Of a stretch of DNA of 44,218 nt, positions 32,138-42,201 are shown piece by piece. Numbering within the stretch: position 1 is the first letter of the stretch; each line of letters begins with the position of its first letter. Below the pieces are notes generated by a model that was not told the DNA's origin, did not search any database, and saw only the letters and a program-made list of their open reading frames with translations. This DNA is from JBDKVA01 sp039679375 (lineage in GTDB: Bacteria > Bacillota > Clostridia > Acetivibrionales > DTU013): contig JBDKVA010000091.1 in the NCBI GenBank assembly GCA_039679375.1, positions 1-44,218 of the forward strand, in the 5' to 3' direction. The position numbers and the translations under genes are program-made.

Positions 32138-34276
32138 ATGACGATATTTCATGCCGGACATAGCGGCGGAACGGCGGTAAGAATGACGAATAACTTGTAT
32201 AAAGCCTTTACAGGCGATGATAAGAACGGCGCCTCTGCAATCTTCTGCAGTTCGGACAAGGGTATTTATATCAGGCAGCTGTTTGGAATGAACTGCCTGA
32301 CGGATGACGATAATGAAGCATCCGGCCCTGTACAGGAATTATTTTTAATGAGTGTCGGCAATGAATGCTTTTCAGCTTTAAATTGCAAGTTATCCGGCGC
32401 TTCTTCAGGAAAAGACAGTATGGAAATAAGCTGGAAGGTCTCCGGGAGCGATATATCTCTAAAAAGCATATGGAAATTTTGTAAAGAGTCCGGAGTATTG
32501 AGCCGCAGGGATATCCTCATCAATGAGGGACTGCATGAAGCCACGGTATCCCGCTGCCTTATGCGGTTTACCTTTGAACCCGGCTTCTATGAGGTATACA
32601 GCCAGAGCAGCAGCTGGTGCGGAGAAAACAGCGGTTCCTGGCAGGACCTCCGCCGTGAAGGATATGTGTTCAGATGTAGGGAAGGGCGGACAACTCAGGG
32701 ATTTACGCCTTATTTATGTATTAAAAAAAGGAATGAAAATGCAGGGGCCATATTTCACATTATTCCAAAAGGAAACTGGATAATAAAGGTGCGTGAAGAG
32801 AAATCCTCGAAGAATTCACTTTTCCATGCCGTATTGGAACTCGGCTTATCGGACGAAAAACTGAAAATGTGCATAAAGCCAGGGCAACAGGTGGAGTTGC
32901 CGGAAATACTCATTCTCAATCTGCCTGAAGGCGGAATCACGCAGTCAGCGCCGGGATTGCACAAATATCTTCTGAATCATGCTTTAAACCCTACGGACCG
33001 CCACATTCCGGTCGTATACAACACATGGTTTGACGTTTTTGAACTTCTCAATGCAGAAAGGCTTGAGAAACAGCTTGAGGCAGCCCGGTTGCTTGGCTGT
33101 GAAGTGTTTGTAGTCGACGCTGGTTGGTACGGAGCCGGAAACGGCGATTGGTATGCTCAAGTAGGAGACTGGAGAGAAAAGCCGGATGGAGCCTTTTGCG
33201 GGCATATGCGGGAATTCACAGATACGGTCCGGCAGAAAGGACTCGGATTCGGTCTGTGGATGGAGCCGGAGCGGATAGGTCCGCATACGCCGATTGCCAT
33301 GGAGCATCCTGAGTGGTTTATTCAGGCGGGAAATGGCTATTTGTACCCTGACATTGTGAAAAAAGAAGTTTATGAATATATCCGGAATCAAATATCCGGG
33401 CTGATAGTGAAATATGATCTGGTATGGATGAAGCTTGATTTTAACTTTGAGCTGGGCTTTGATCCGTATGGTTCAGAATTCCTCCTGTATTATGAATCAT
33501 GGTACAGCATAATTGAGGAAATCCGCAATGAGTATCCAGGAGTTTTCATTGAAGGCTGCGCAAGCGGTGGGATGCGCCTGGAAATGAATTCGATCAGCCA
33601 TTGTGATGCACATTTTTTAAGTGATAACGTATTCCCGCAGGATGTATTGCGGATATATGAGGGAGCAATGCTGCGGCTGCCGCCCGGACGGATTGCCAAA
33701 TGGGCAGTGCTGCGGTCCGTAGGAAATACGGTACCAAGATACGGCACTCCCCTGGAGGATTCTCCGTATACGATGATTACTCCTAAAGGGGCAACATGGG
33801 ATGTTTCAGTGACAAATCATGTCGATTTCACCGTATTGGCTGCGATGTCGGGAGTATTCGGATTGAGCGGGGACATAGACGGACTTCCTCCTGTTATTCA
33901 GGAAAGGCTCCGCAGGCATATTGAAATTTTCAAGAAGTATAGGAAAATGATATACAACAGCGTTGGCTACCTTCTCACACCCATGCATGAAAGCAAGGAT
34001 GACAGCGGCTGGATGGCTCATCAGCTGCAGGCATATGATGACGCGGGAAGTATTATATTCGTCTATAGATTGGATGACGAGCAAAGGACCAAAATAATCA
34101 AACCATGTGCTTTAGATGATGGGAAGCTTTATAAAGCGGAGTATTGGGGCAGCCGGGAAGATGCGAAGCGCCGGTCCGGTAAAAACCTCATGGATGAAGG
34201 GATAACGGTTGAAATACCGGATAAGTTTGAAGCGGCTGCAATAATACTTACTCCGATATTTATTGAAAAGTCATAA
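32138..34276 (+). CDS. Alpha-galactosidase, GH36
   Basis: The 712-residue protein hydrolyses terminal alpha-galactosides by family. The beta-sandwich N-terminal domain (to about 300) is followed by the barrel with VVDAGWYG and GLWMEPERIG. The nucleophile is Asp434 in WMKLDFN (usually KWDxN), then come EGCASGGMR and acid/base Asp496 in LSDN, which stands where family members have SDxxD. There is no signal peptide, so it acts inside the cell on imported sugar. ATG 32138 lies right behind two overlapping TATAAT boxes and has no ribosome binding site. ATG 32183, behind GGCGG, is the alternative start. It heads the plus arm of the locus. Confidence 0.9.
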   Translation: MTIFHAGHSGGTAVRMTNNLYKAFTGDDKNGASAIFCSSDKGIYIRQLFGMNCLTDDDNEASGPVQELFLMSVGNECFSALNCKLSGASSGKDSMEISWKVSGSDISLKSIWKFCKESGVLSRRDILINEGLHEATVSRCLMRFTFEPGFYEVYSQSSSWCGENSGSWQDLRREGYVFRCREGRTTQGFTPYLCIKKRNENAGAIFHIIPKGNWIIKVREEKSSKNSLFHAVLELGLSDEKLKMCIKPGQQVELPEILILNLPEGGITQSAPGLHKYLLNHALNPTDRHIPVVYNTWFDVFELLNAERLEKQLEAARLLGCEVFVVDAGWYGAGNGDWYAQVGDWREKPDGAFCGHMREFTDTVRQKGLGFGLWMEPERIGPHTPIAMEHPEWFIQAGNGYLYPDIVKKEVYEYIRNQISGLIVKYDLVWMKLDFNFELGFDPYGSEFLLYYESWYSIIEEIRNEYPGVFIEGCASGGMRLEMNSISHCDAHFLSDNVFPQDVLRIYEGAMLRLPPGRIAKWAVLRSVGNTVPRYGTPLEDSPYTMITPKGATWDVSVTNHVDFTVLAAMSGVFGLSGDIDGLPPVIQERLRRHIEIFKKYRKMIYNSVGYLLTPMHESKDDSGWMAHQLQAYDDAGSIIFVYRLDDEQRTKIIKPCALDDGKLYKAEYWGSREDAKRRSGKNLMDEGITVEIPDKFEAAAIILTPIFIEKS

Positions 34277-34382
34277 AGCCATAGCTGTATTTGATTTGAG
34301 GAAAAAATTCATAATTACTGCCGTATGATTAAAACAGATAAGGTGAGTATAAAAGCCTTTGAAAGCTACATAGGAGGATACA

Positions 34383-36446
34383 ATGAAAATATCTATAATT
34401 ATACCTTTTGCAGGTGCTGAAAAGAATACTGAGATATGGGCCAGGGAGGAAAACAGTATTAACTTCAGGAATGAACCAGAAAGAGCGGCAAGGTGCACAG
34501 CTGCCTTCGCTGCGGTGGAACTGAGAAACTACCTTGATAGAACTCTTTATGAAGTGAATATAGCATACTCATCGGAGAGTATAAAAGATTTTTTCGAAAT
34601 CAATCTGAAAATTAATAGTCTTACCTCCCAAAGCCAGGCTTTTTTAATGTGCCCGGCCTGCAATGGAGTGATAATTGAGGCGGAAGGCAGGACGGGGCTT
34701 CTCTATGGGGTATATGAATTTTTGAGGATGCAGGGATGGAGATGGTTGTCACCGGGAAAAGTCGGCGAAATCATGCCAGGGATGGCGGATAAGCTTACCC
34801 TGCCCGGCAAAAGACTGGAATTTAACTCTTCCATGAATAACAGCCGAGGTTTTGATTTCGAGTATGTTTCCATGGAATCGGAAGAGCTTTTCTTGTGGAT
34901 GGCCAGAAACAGGCTGAATCTTGCATCGTTCAGGCCGGCTACAGGTGCTTTTTGCAGAAAGCTGGGCATGAGCTTTAAAATGGGTGGCCATATCTTTGAG
35001 GAGATACTGGACCCCGACCGGATCATGCCTTCGGGCAGGACACTTTGGGAGGAGCATAAAGAGTGGTATGGAATTCCTTCCGGCGGCGTCAGGGTAAAGG
35101 AGAAGGCACTTTTTACACAGTTCTGCGTCTGCCGGGAAGACCTGATGGATTATCTGGGGGAAGAGCTGCTGGCCTGCCTGAAAGGAAAATGGAAAGAAGC
35201 TGACCGGGTTGATATATGGGGGTTTGATACCTGGGGCAGTACTTGTACGTGTGAAAGGTGTGTGCAGCTTGGAAACGACACTGACCGTACGATATTTTTG
35301 ATTTCAAGAATGAGGAGCATATTGGACAAGGCCATTGAAGATGGAAGGCTGGACCACGGCGTAAAGATTGTAATGTGCGCATATGAAGGTACTTCCTCTC
35401 TTTGCCCGCCGAGAAATCCCATACCGGAAAATCTTGTAAAGTCCGGGGATATGGTCGTTTATTATCCAATTAACCGGTGTTATGCCCATGAGCTTTCGGA
35501 TAACGACTGCAGTATTAATAAGCATTACAATGATGCATTAAAGGGCTGGCTTTCAAAGGCTCCCGGCATGCCTGTCATTTTGGGTGAATACTATAATGTT
35601 TCAAAATTTGAGGATCTGCCTCTTGTTTTCACAGGTACGATGATAAAGGATATTCCAGGCTATTATAAATCAGGAGTAAGAGGTATGACCTATATGCATA
35701 TTCCCATGGTAAACTGGGGAATAAGAACCCTCACACAGGTTTTGTATGCGCAGCTTTGCTGGGATGTAAATACCGATACAGATTCTTTTATCGATGAATA
35801 CTTTGCATTATGGTATGGACCATATGGGGATGGTATGAAGGAAGTATACAGGCTTACTGAAGAGGCATGGAAGTATATCAGCAGTTGGAGGGCATGGGAG
35901 CATAAGAGTGTCTTAAGCCGGCTCATAACATGGAATGGGAAAAAGCCCGATAAGGATTTGGAATTGGATGATCATTTCATGACGGCAGATAATGCAATTA
36001 TTGTGGGTGAAAAGTCGGTGCAGCTTATGAAAAAGGCTTTAAGCAATCTGAATGAATTATGCCGGAAGGCGGGAAGCGCAAAAGATTTTGTAAAGTGGGA
36101 CGATCATCCGGCGGTAATCAATCCGATTCAAGCCCGGGAAATGGAAATAAGAGGTAAATATGAGCTGCGAATCGGAGAGGACAGGCGTCTTCATATCTAC
36201 GGTTTGGATACAATCACCCTGATGACAGAATTTCTTAAATATTATAATGCTATGAATGTGGAGGATGCATCCGAAGCAGAAAAGACCTGGAACAAGATTG
36301 AAGAAGTTTCCGGTAAAATGGATTCATACTTTTTGCCCATAGGCTATGAATGGCCGGGCGCAGGCATTGATAGCAAGGATGCGCTGACAAGAAGCCAGCT
36401 CAGAGACCTTGTGAAAAGATGCAGAATACTAAGAAATATGGTTTGA
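34383..36446 (+). CDS. DUF4838 family protein (glycosidase-like)
   Basis: The 687-residue cytosolic protein has an N-terminal alpha/beta region ending in GRTGLLYGVYEFLRMQGWRW (about 102-121), the signature of the small domain that precedes GH20/GH67-type barrels. A barrel-like DUF4838 domain follows, with VDIWGFDTWGSTCTCERC (276-293), where the Cys triad C288/C290/C293 resembles a zinc cluster. DUF4838 proteins occur in polysaccharide utilisation loci and are believed to act on glycosides; none of the details are proven here. AGGAGG lies five bases before the ATG. It follows the alpha-galactosidase by 106 bp and is probably co-transcribed. Confidence 0.82.
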   Translation: MKISIIIPFAGAEKNTEIWAREENSINFRNEPERAARCTAAFAAVELRNYLDRTLYEVNIAYSSESIKDFFEINLKINSLTSQSQAFLMCPACNGVIIEAEGRTGLLYGVYEFLRMQGWRWLSPGKVGEIMPGMADKLTLPGKRLEFNSSMNNSRGFDFEYVSMESEELFLWMARNRLNLASFRPATGAFCRKLGMSFKMGGHIFEEILDPDRIMPSGRTLWEEHKEWYGIPSGGVRVKEKALFTQFCVCREDLMDYLGEELLACLKGKWKEADRVDIWGFDTWGSTCTCERCVQLGNDTDRTIFLISRMRSILDKAIEDGRLDHGVKIVMCAYEGTSSLCPPRNPIPENLVKSGDMVVYYPINRCYAHELSDNDCSINKHYNDALKGWLSKAPGMPVILGEYYNVSKFEDLPLVFTGTMIKDIPGYYKSGVRGMTYMHIPMVNWGIRTLTQVLYAQLCWDVNTDTDSFIDEYFALWYGPYGDGMKEVYRLTEEAWKYISSWRAWEHKSVLSRLITWNGKKPDKDLELDDHFMTADNAIIVGEKSVQLMKKALSNLNELCRKAGSAKDFVKWDDHPAVINPIQAREMEIRGKYELRIGEDRRLHIYGLDTITLMTEFLKYYNAMNVEDASEAEKTWNKIEEVSGKMDSYFLPIGYEWPGAGIDSKDALTRSQLRDLVKRCRILRNMV

Positions 36447-36520
36447 AACCAAATATATAAGATTCAATCAATGCTGCATATGCTTCGTTGTAATTAATAT
36501 TCAGAAAAGCATTTTGATGA

Positions 36521-36671
36521 TATAATGTATCTGCCAATAAGCTGAAATGCAGATACATTATATGCCTCCGGCGGAATTAGCCCGCCGCGCAAAATTTTCG
36601 GCCAAAGAGCCATGAAGCCGAAATGCGCATGGCTAATTATATCATGAATTCTTCCGAATTCATGATATAAT
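36521..36671. other. Multi-hairpin structured element before the AraC gene
   Basis: Within 151 bp there is a 14-bp hairpin (36521-36534 with 36549-36562), a GGCGG/CCGCC stem near 36570-36586, and two mutually exclusive stems: TTTCGGC with GCCGAAA, or AGCCATG (36608-36614) with CATGGCT (36628-36634). It ends with a perfect 16-bp hairpin with a TTCC loop (36636-36671). No T tract follows. It could be a regulatory leader or a miniature mobile repeat. No gene lies in 36447-36699. Confidence 0.65.
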
Positions 36672-36699
36672 AAACATAGAACAATTTCAATAAATAAAG

Positions 36700-37605
36700 G
36701 TGAAAGGGAGATGCCAGATTCAAATATTGGATTTGCTTTCCGGAATCATTGACGAGCATTGGAATAATCTCACAGTTACATATGCTGAACCGTGGACAGT
36801 CCCATGGACGGTTCCGGCGGGGGAACGGGATGATTATGAAATCCATCTGGTAGAAAAAGGTGACGGCACATTTTTCATCGGAGACAGGAGCTATACTGTC
36901 AAACCGGGAGATATCATTATATTGCATTCCATGGAAGGCAACTCGTTCAAGCCTGATAAACCGGATTTCAGGCATGTTTTTGTCACATTCAAATTCAAAG
37001 ATTCAATGTACAGTGAAAAAATTTTTAGTTTCAACAAGAGATTAATACAGGAAGTCATGCCGATTCAATCACAAAATACGGCAGAAATACAGCAATTGCT
37101 ATACTCACTTCACAAAACTGTTCTGGTACGTTCAGATGGGTATATGTTCAGGCTGAAGATATTGCTTGGCAGACTGGTTTTTATAATTATGGAAGGCTGC
37201 ATGACAAAATCGGAGGACAGCGCTAAAAGCTCGCAAAGCGTAAGAAAGTCTATCAGCAAGGGCACACGGGAGCTAGTAGACAGGGTTATTATGTTTCTTC
37301 ATAAAAACTATAATAAACAGTTGAGCCTCAAAGACATTGGGCATATTGCCAGCCTGCATCCGCGGTATCTGTGTACGGTATTTAAGCAGGTAACAGGATG
37401 TACGATTAACGAATATCTTCGGAAAATCAGGATAGAACAGGCTAAAAGGCTTCTGCTCTATACGACCCTTAGCGTAACGGAAGTAGCACTTGAAACGGGT
37501 TTTGGCAGCAGCCAGTATTTCAGCCGCATTTTCAAAAATATGAATGGGGTGGATCCGAGAACGTTTCGAAAGACCAGGCTTGGCAGCAAATCAGATATGA
37601 TTTGA
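36700..37605 (+). CDS. AraC-family transcription regulator, start possibly frameshifted
   Basis: The product has a cupin-like sensing domain (about 25-110, YEIHLVEKGDGTFFIGDRSY, VKPGDIIIL) and a C-terminal pair of helix-turn-helix motifs (about 195-295, with SVTEVALETGFGSSQYFSRIF). It is likely an activator of the neighbouring sugar genes. The reading frame begins at a GTG (36700) without its own ribosome binding site. A well-spaced ATG at 36711 after AAAGGTGA is in a different frame and stops after 13 codons. Removing one C of the CC at 36714-36715 would join that ATG to the body as MQIQILDLL. So the gene may be frameshifted, misread, or start at a non-standard codon. Confidence 0.85.
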   Translation: MKGRCQIQILDLLSGIIDEHWNNLTVTYAEPWTVPWTVPAGERDDYEIHLVEKGDGTFFIGDRSYTVKPGDIIILHSMEGNSFKPDKPDFRHVFVTFKFKDSMYSEKIFSFNKRLIQEVMPIQSQNTAEIQQLLYSLHKTVLVRSDGYMFRLKILLGRLVFIIMEGCMTKSEDSAKSSQSVRKSISKGTRELVDRVIMFLHKNYNKQLSLKDIGHIASLHPRYLCTVFKQVTGCTINEYLRKIRIEQAKRLLLYTTLSVTEVALETGFGSSQYFSRIFKNMNGVDPRTFRKTRLGSKSDMI

Positions 37606-37654
37606 GGACTTACAGGTACTACATGCAAATCCGATAAAAAGCGGGGAAATTGTG

Positions 37655-39406
37655 ATGGCCTTTAAAAGTTTTAAAAACAAGCTTTTTGTTTTCTGCATTT
37701 TGGTTCTGGTAATACAGACAACAGTAACAGGGTTTCTTTATTATAATCTTTCCATTCGGTCACTGAAGGAAAAAGTGTATAATTCTTATGCCAGCATTGC
37801 GGAAAGTATGGGAAAGAGTCTGGATTCAAGGCTGGAGAGGATAGAGTGGTACATGATGTCGGTTCTTACCAATTCAAGTCTGCAAACCCTCATTAAAGAA
37901 ACGGATTTTAACAATACCGGAGCCGGTCTCTTTGAGTTTTCGAGAACGATAAATCTATATATGAACAGTATAGTTTATAATGAAATGAATCTTGTCTCCT
38001 CATTTTTAGTGCCTCTTAAGACTACAATAGTATATCCCATAAAAAACAATAAGTTTATTAGCATAAACGATGCTTCAGATGAGCGAGGGCTGCTGCAGTT
38101 CAGTAAAACGGTCCAGCTTAACGGCAAAAATAATTGGATAGGTTTTATAACTCAGAACGGACAGAGATATTTCGGAATATCCCGTTTAATTAGAGATGTA
38201 ACGACCAGAAACTCGACTCAAAACCCGTTAGCTGTAATCTATTTGTTTTTTTCCGAAAAAATGATTTCGGAACCGTTAACTACAATGAAAATTGAAGAAG
38301 AGAGCAGTCTGGTAATTATAGATGAGAATTCAGATTCGATACTATCGGTTGGAACAGAAGTTGAAATGCAGAGCCTGAATGAAATATTGGCAGAACGGAC
38401 AGAAGCCGATCCAAATGTATTTGAACATACGATAAATAATAAAAATATGCTGGTTTCCTATTATACATTACAAAACAGGCCATGGAAGGCTGTCTATCTG
38501 GTACCGTATTCCAATGCCTTTATTCAGACCCGGTATATCATATTTTCAACTATTATTCTGACCTTACTGATTTTTATTACCTTTGCGGCTGCTTCGTACA
38601 TTTTTACCGGCAGCGTTACCAGGCCGCTCAAGAGACTTGATAAGGGTTTTCAACAGCTGGAATCCGGTAATTTTGATGTAAAGGTAAAGAAGAGCTCGGA
38701 AGATGAACTTGGGAGAATAATCGACAGCTTTCATCGAATGACGGGCAAAATTAAAGAAATGTTTGAAAAGACAGTAGCGGACGAAAAACTGAAAAGAGAG
38801 TATGAGATCCGTTCACTGCAATACCAGATCAATCCTCATTTTCTTTATAATACTTTAAATTCAATACGTCTGATGGCGTTGCTAAGTAAAAACTCCAGTA
38901 TAGCTAACGCTCTGGATGCTTTAATTAAATTCCTTCGGAATGTAGTAGGAAGGAAAGAGCCCTTAATTACTCTGGAAGAAGAAATAGAGAATATCAGGCT
39001 TTATATAGCAATACAAAATATCCGGTATAATGACTCTATTGAAGTGCAATATAATATTGAAGAGGATTTAAATAAGTGCAAAATACCGTGTTTTATTCTC
39101 CAGCCAATAGTTGAGAATGCCATTTTTCATGGAATTGAGCCCAAGAGAAGTGGTATTTTAAAGATTGAAATTTCAAGTAATGACGGTACATTATATATAA
39201 ATGTAGTAGATAATGGCGTAGGAATGACTGAGCAGCAAATTGTAAAGATATTTGACCCTAATTATGATGAAGACACTTTAAACCACATAGGGTTAAATAA
39301 TGTGGATAAACGTATAAAACTCCATTTTGGAGAACAATATGGGCTTACTATTGAAAGTGAATACGGTCACGAAACATCGGTAATGGTGAAGATACCACAG
39401 CAATAG
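37655..39406 (+). CDS. Sensor histidine kinase, YesM family
   Basis: The 583-residue membrane kinase has a first helix (about 11-30), an extracytoplasmic sensing region to about 295, a second helix (about 296-318), a HAMP domain, the His_kinase motif QINPHFLYNTLNSIR with phosphorylated His395, and an ATPase domain with VENAIFHG (N-box) and VDNGVGM (G-box). YesM-type kinases sense sugars, often through a binding protein, and signal to a YesN partner encoded next door. Here that partner starts 25 bp downstream. A GTG directly precedes the chosen ATG. GGGGA lies seven bases before it. Confidence 0.94.
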   Translation: MAFKSFKNKLFVFCILVLVIQTTVTGFLYYNLSIRSLKEKVYNSYASIAESMGKSLDSRLERIEWYMMSVLTNSSLQTLIKETDFNNTGAGLFEFSRTINLYMNSIVYNEMNLVSSFLVPLKTTIVYPIKNNKFISINDASDERGLLQFSKTVQLNGKNNWIGFITQNGQRYFGISRLIRDVTTRNSTQNPLAVIYLFFSEKMISEPLTTMKIEEESSLVIIDENSDSILSVGTEVEMQSLNEILAERTEADPNVFEHTINNKNMLVSYYTLQNRPWKAVYLVPYSNAFIQTRYIIFSTIILTLLIFITFAAASYIFTGSVTRPLKRLDKGFQQLESGNFDVKVKKSSEDELGRIIDSFHRMTGKIKEMFEKTVADEKLKREYEIRSLQYQINPHFLYNTLNSIRLMALLSKNSSIANALDALIKFLRNVVGRKEPLITLEEEIENIRLYIAIQNIRYNDSIEVQYNIEEDLNKCKIPCFILQPIVENAIFHGIEPKRSGILKIEISSNDGTLYINVVDNGVGMTEQQIVKIFDPNYDEDTLNHIGLNNVDKRIKLHFGEQYGLTIESEYGHETSVMVKIPQQ

Positions 39407-39431
39407 ATAATTACGTTCGGGAGATGGCTGA

Positions 39432-41042
39432 ATGAGAGTGTTGATTGTCGATGATGAACTGCTTGTCAGGGTTGCCTTCAAATCACTTGTTGACTGGGTC
39501 AGCTATGGCTTTGAGATATGCGGTGAGGCTTCAAATGGTGAAGAAGCCATGAAAATATTTAATGAACGTCCGGCTGAAATAGTGGTTACGGATATTAAAA
39601 TGCCGATCATGGATGGGTTATCACTGATTAAGGGAATTAAAGAAAGGCGTCCTGAAACGGTCGTAGTCATGTTGAGCTGTTACGATGATTTTGATTTGGT
39701 ACAAAAGGCTTTTACCCTTGGGGCTTTTGACTATGTTCTGAAAACTGAGATGAATTCTGAGATGCTCCTGGAATTGCTGATAAGGGCAGAAAAGTACTTT
39801 CAGGAGCATATAAGCAAGGAAAGGGAACATTTAGAAAACAAAAGACTTTTAAGCAGGAACATGGATAAAATCAAAGAAGCTTTTTTTAAGCAGCTGATCT
39901 GGAACAGTAGATATCAGGGACAGCCTCTGGACATGGAAATAGAGAAATTCGGTCTTCGGCTGAACGATAAAAGAAACTGCATCGGTATTTTCAAGGTCGA
40001 TAATATAGGTGAATCAATCCGTATATATGGTGATGACGGCCTACAGCTCTTTACCTTCTCCGTAATCAATATTTTCGAAGAGATACTTGGAGAGTATGGA
40101 ATCGGGGATGTTTTTTCAAATAATAATGAAGAATACGTGGTTGTATTTTCATTCAGGCAAAATATCGGAATACGGGATGAGAGGAGTAAGCTGTATGAAT
40201 TGTCTACTCGTATTATCAATTCCATCAGTAAATATATTGGCGTAACCATATCATGCGGTATTAGCGGATTTTCATGTGAAGGGTACAAATCATTGCTACA
40301 GCTCTACAGGCAGGCGCAGTTTGCTTATGAATACCGGTTTAGCCTGGGAAAGTCAAAGGTCATATTCTATGGGGATGTTTCAGGACTGAATGAAAGATTG
40401 GATGTTGAATGGAACAAAAATATATCCTGTCTTAAAAAATTCTTATTCATGCCTGAAAATAGTAAAATGAATGGAGTTTTAAATAACATTCTGATAAAAG
40501 GCGATGCTTTGATCAAAGAGGATTTTAACAGGGTAAGGCAGCTATATGATGAATATTTTAACATATTGCTGGATCATATACGGAATGCGGGATATGAAAA
40601 AGATATCGAATATAGGATACAGGAATTTTATGATCATATAAGAATTTCAGGAACATTGAGTGATTATTGCAACTGGTTCGAAGTTGTACTAAATGAAATA
40701 TGTACACATAACAGCAGTGAAGGATATTTGGTGCAAAGAGTAAAACGCTATGTAATTGAGAATTATCATGAGAACATTACGCTTATCAAAGTAGCCGGGC
40801 ATATGAATGTCAGTATGGAGCATTTGAGCAGGGAGTTTTCAAAAAATGCCGGGTGCAGCTTCATTAAATACCTGACAGGCATACGTATTGAAAGGGTAAA
40901 GGAATACCTTAAAAACACCCATTTGAATGCAGTGGAAATAGCGGACAAAGTGGGCTACACAAGTGCCGATTATTTATCAAAGGCCTTCAAAAAAGAAACA
41001 GGATACACATTGAGCGAATATCGTGACCAAAATAAAATATAA
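39432..41042 (+). CDS. Response regulator, YesN/AraC family
   Basis: The 536-residue protein has an N-terminal receiver domain with the acidic pocket Asp7/Asp8, phosphoacceptor Asp54 in VVTDIKMP and Lys104 in YVLKTEM. A long middle region (about 130-420) follows, and then a C-terminal AraC double HTH (about 432-530, ending in VGYTSADYLSKAFKKETGYT). It is the partner of the kinase before it and probably activates the sugar ABC genes that follow. GGGAG precedes the ATG by eight bases. Phosphorylation by YesM would control DNA binding. Its target sites may include the mirrored motif at 31973-32085. Confidence 0.94.
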   Translation: MRVLIVDDELLVRVAFKSLVDWVSYGFEICGEASNGEEAMKIFNERPAEIVVTDIKMPIMDGLSLIKGIKERRPETVVVMLSCYDDFDLVQKAFTLGAFDYVLKTEMNSEMLLELLIRAEKYFQEHISKEREHLENKRLLSRNMDKIKEAFFKQLIWNSRYQGQPLDMEIEKFGLRLNDKRNCIGIFKVDNIGESIRIYGDDGLQLFTFSVINIFEEILGEYGIGDVFSNNNEEYVVVFSFRQNIGIRDERSKLYELSTRIINSISKYIGVTISCGISGFSCEGYKSLLQLYRQAQFAYEYRFSLGKSKVIFYGDVSGLNERLDVEWNKNISCLKKFLFMPENSKMNGVLNNILIKGDALIKEDFNRVRQLYDEYFNILLDHIRNAGYEKDIEYRIQEFYDHIRISGTLSDYCNWFEVVLNEICTHNSSEGYLVQRVKRYVIENYHENITLIKVAGHMNVSMEHLSREFSKNAGCSFIKYLTGIRIERVKEYLKNTHLNAVEIADKVGYTSADYLSKAFKKETGYTLSEYRDQNKI

Positions 41043-41160
41043 ATCAAGAATAGTCGTATAACATCAAATTAGAACATTGTATAAACATAAGTCAAGTTCT
41101 ATTATAATAGTGTATTCTTTATACAATCCATCAAACAAGCTCATTTGCGGAGGTCTTCAA

Positions 41161-42138
41161 ATGAATAATATCCTGTTGCGCAAGCAGGGCGTTGCCTTGA
41201 ATGCTAATTTAAGCGATAACTTTTTTAAAAGAGTATGGAAAAGCAGAATGCTATACCTGATGTTTATGCCATGTGTTATTCTTCTGGGTGTATTTTGCTA
41301 TTATCCCATGTATGGAATTGTTATTGCCTTTAAAGACTTTTATATACTGCAGGGTATTATGGGCAGTCCCTGGGTCGGGTTAAAGCACTTTCATGAACTT
41401 GTTACCAGTTTGGATTTTTCGAGGGTCCTTTTGAATACAATTATTATCAGTTTGTACAGAATTGCTGCAGGCCTTCCGGTTCCCATCCTCCTGGCGCTTA
41501 TGATCAATGAGATGAAAGATGGCGTTTATAAGCGCTTTACCCAGACTGTGAGCTACCTGCCGCATTTTATTTCATGGATAGTCGTAACCAGTCTGTTTAC
41601 GCAAGTTTTATCTCCCAGCTCAGGAATTGTAAACGCTATCATAAAGGCATTCGGATTCAAAGCTATCTATTTTATGGCTGAACCCTCATTATTCAGGCAT
41701 GTACTTGTTTTTTCGGGTATATGGAAGGAAGCAGGCTGGGCAAGTATTTTATATTTAGCTGTGCTGTCCCAGGCAGATCAGGAAGTAACTGAAGCAGCAA
41801 TTATAGACGGCGCGACCCGGATGCAGAGGATATGGCATATCAATCTGCCATATCTGCTGCCTATCGTAAGCATAAATATGATTCTATCCATGGGAAGCCT
41901 TTTAAATGGCGGGTTTGACCAAATTTTCAACATGGTTAATCCCAGGGTATTGGATGTGTCAGAAATAATTGATACATATGTTTACAGAAAAGGTATGGTA
42001 GATTTCAACTACAGCTTCTCAACTGCTGTGGGCGTATTTAAAAATGTAGTTGGAGTTATATTTGTGATCATCAGCCAGGTGTTTATATCATGGATAAACA
42101 AACGTGGAGGCGACAGAGAGATTTACGGGTTGTACTAG
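41161..42138 (+). CDS. Carbohydrate ABC transporter permease, LplB-like
   Basis: The 325-residue protein has six membrane helices and the cytoplasmic EAA loop EAAIIDGATRMQRIWHINLP, where the ATPase docks. The N-terminal part (YYPMYGIVIAFKDF) marks the LplB/YtcP-associated group that imports oligosaccharides with a lipoprotein receptor. The frame is open to 41077, but GGAGG lies seven bases before ATG 41161, which is preferred. No ATPase gene is in the window; such systems often share a general MsmX/UgpC-type ATPase. A TATAAT at 41103-41108 has a poorly placed -35 box (TTGTAT, 20-base spacer), which suits an activator-dependent promoter. Confidence 0.93.
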   Translation: MNNILLRKQGVALNANLSDNFFKRVWKSRMLYLMFMPCVILLGVFCYYPMYGIVIAFKDFYILQGIMGSPWVGLKHFHELVTSLDFSRVLLNTIIISLYRIAAGLPVPILLALMINEMKDGVYKRFTQTVSYLPHFISWIVVTSLFTQVLSPSSGIVNAIIKAFGFKAIYFMAEPSLFRHVLVFSGIWKEAGWASILYLAVLSQADQEVTEAAIIDGATRMQRIWHINLPYLLPIVSINMILSMGSLLNGGFDQIFNMVNPRVLDVSEIIDTYVYRKGMVDFNYSFSTAVGVFKNVVGVIFVIISQVFISWINKRGGDREIYGLY

Positions 42139-42201
42139 ACTTTTATTGCAGATATCCGGCTAAAATTTCATTCGATTAATATAGTATTGGGAGGACAGAT
42201 T

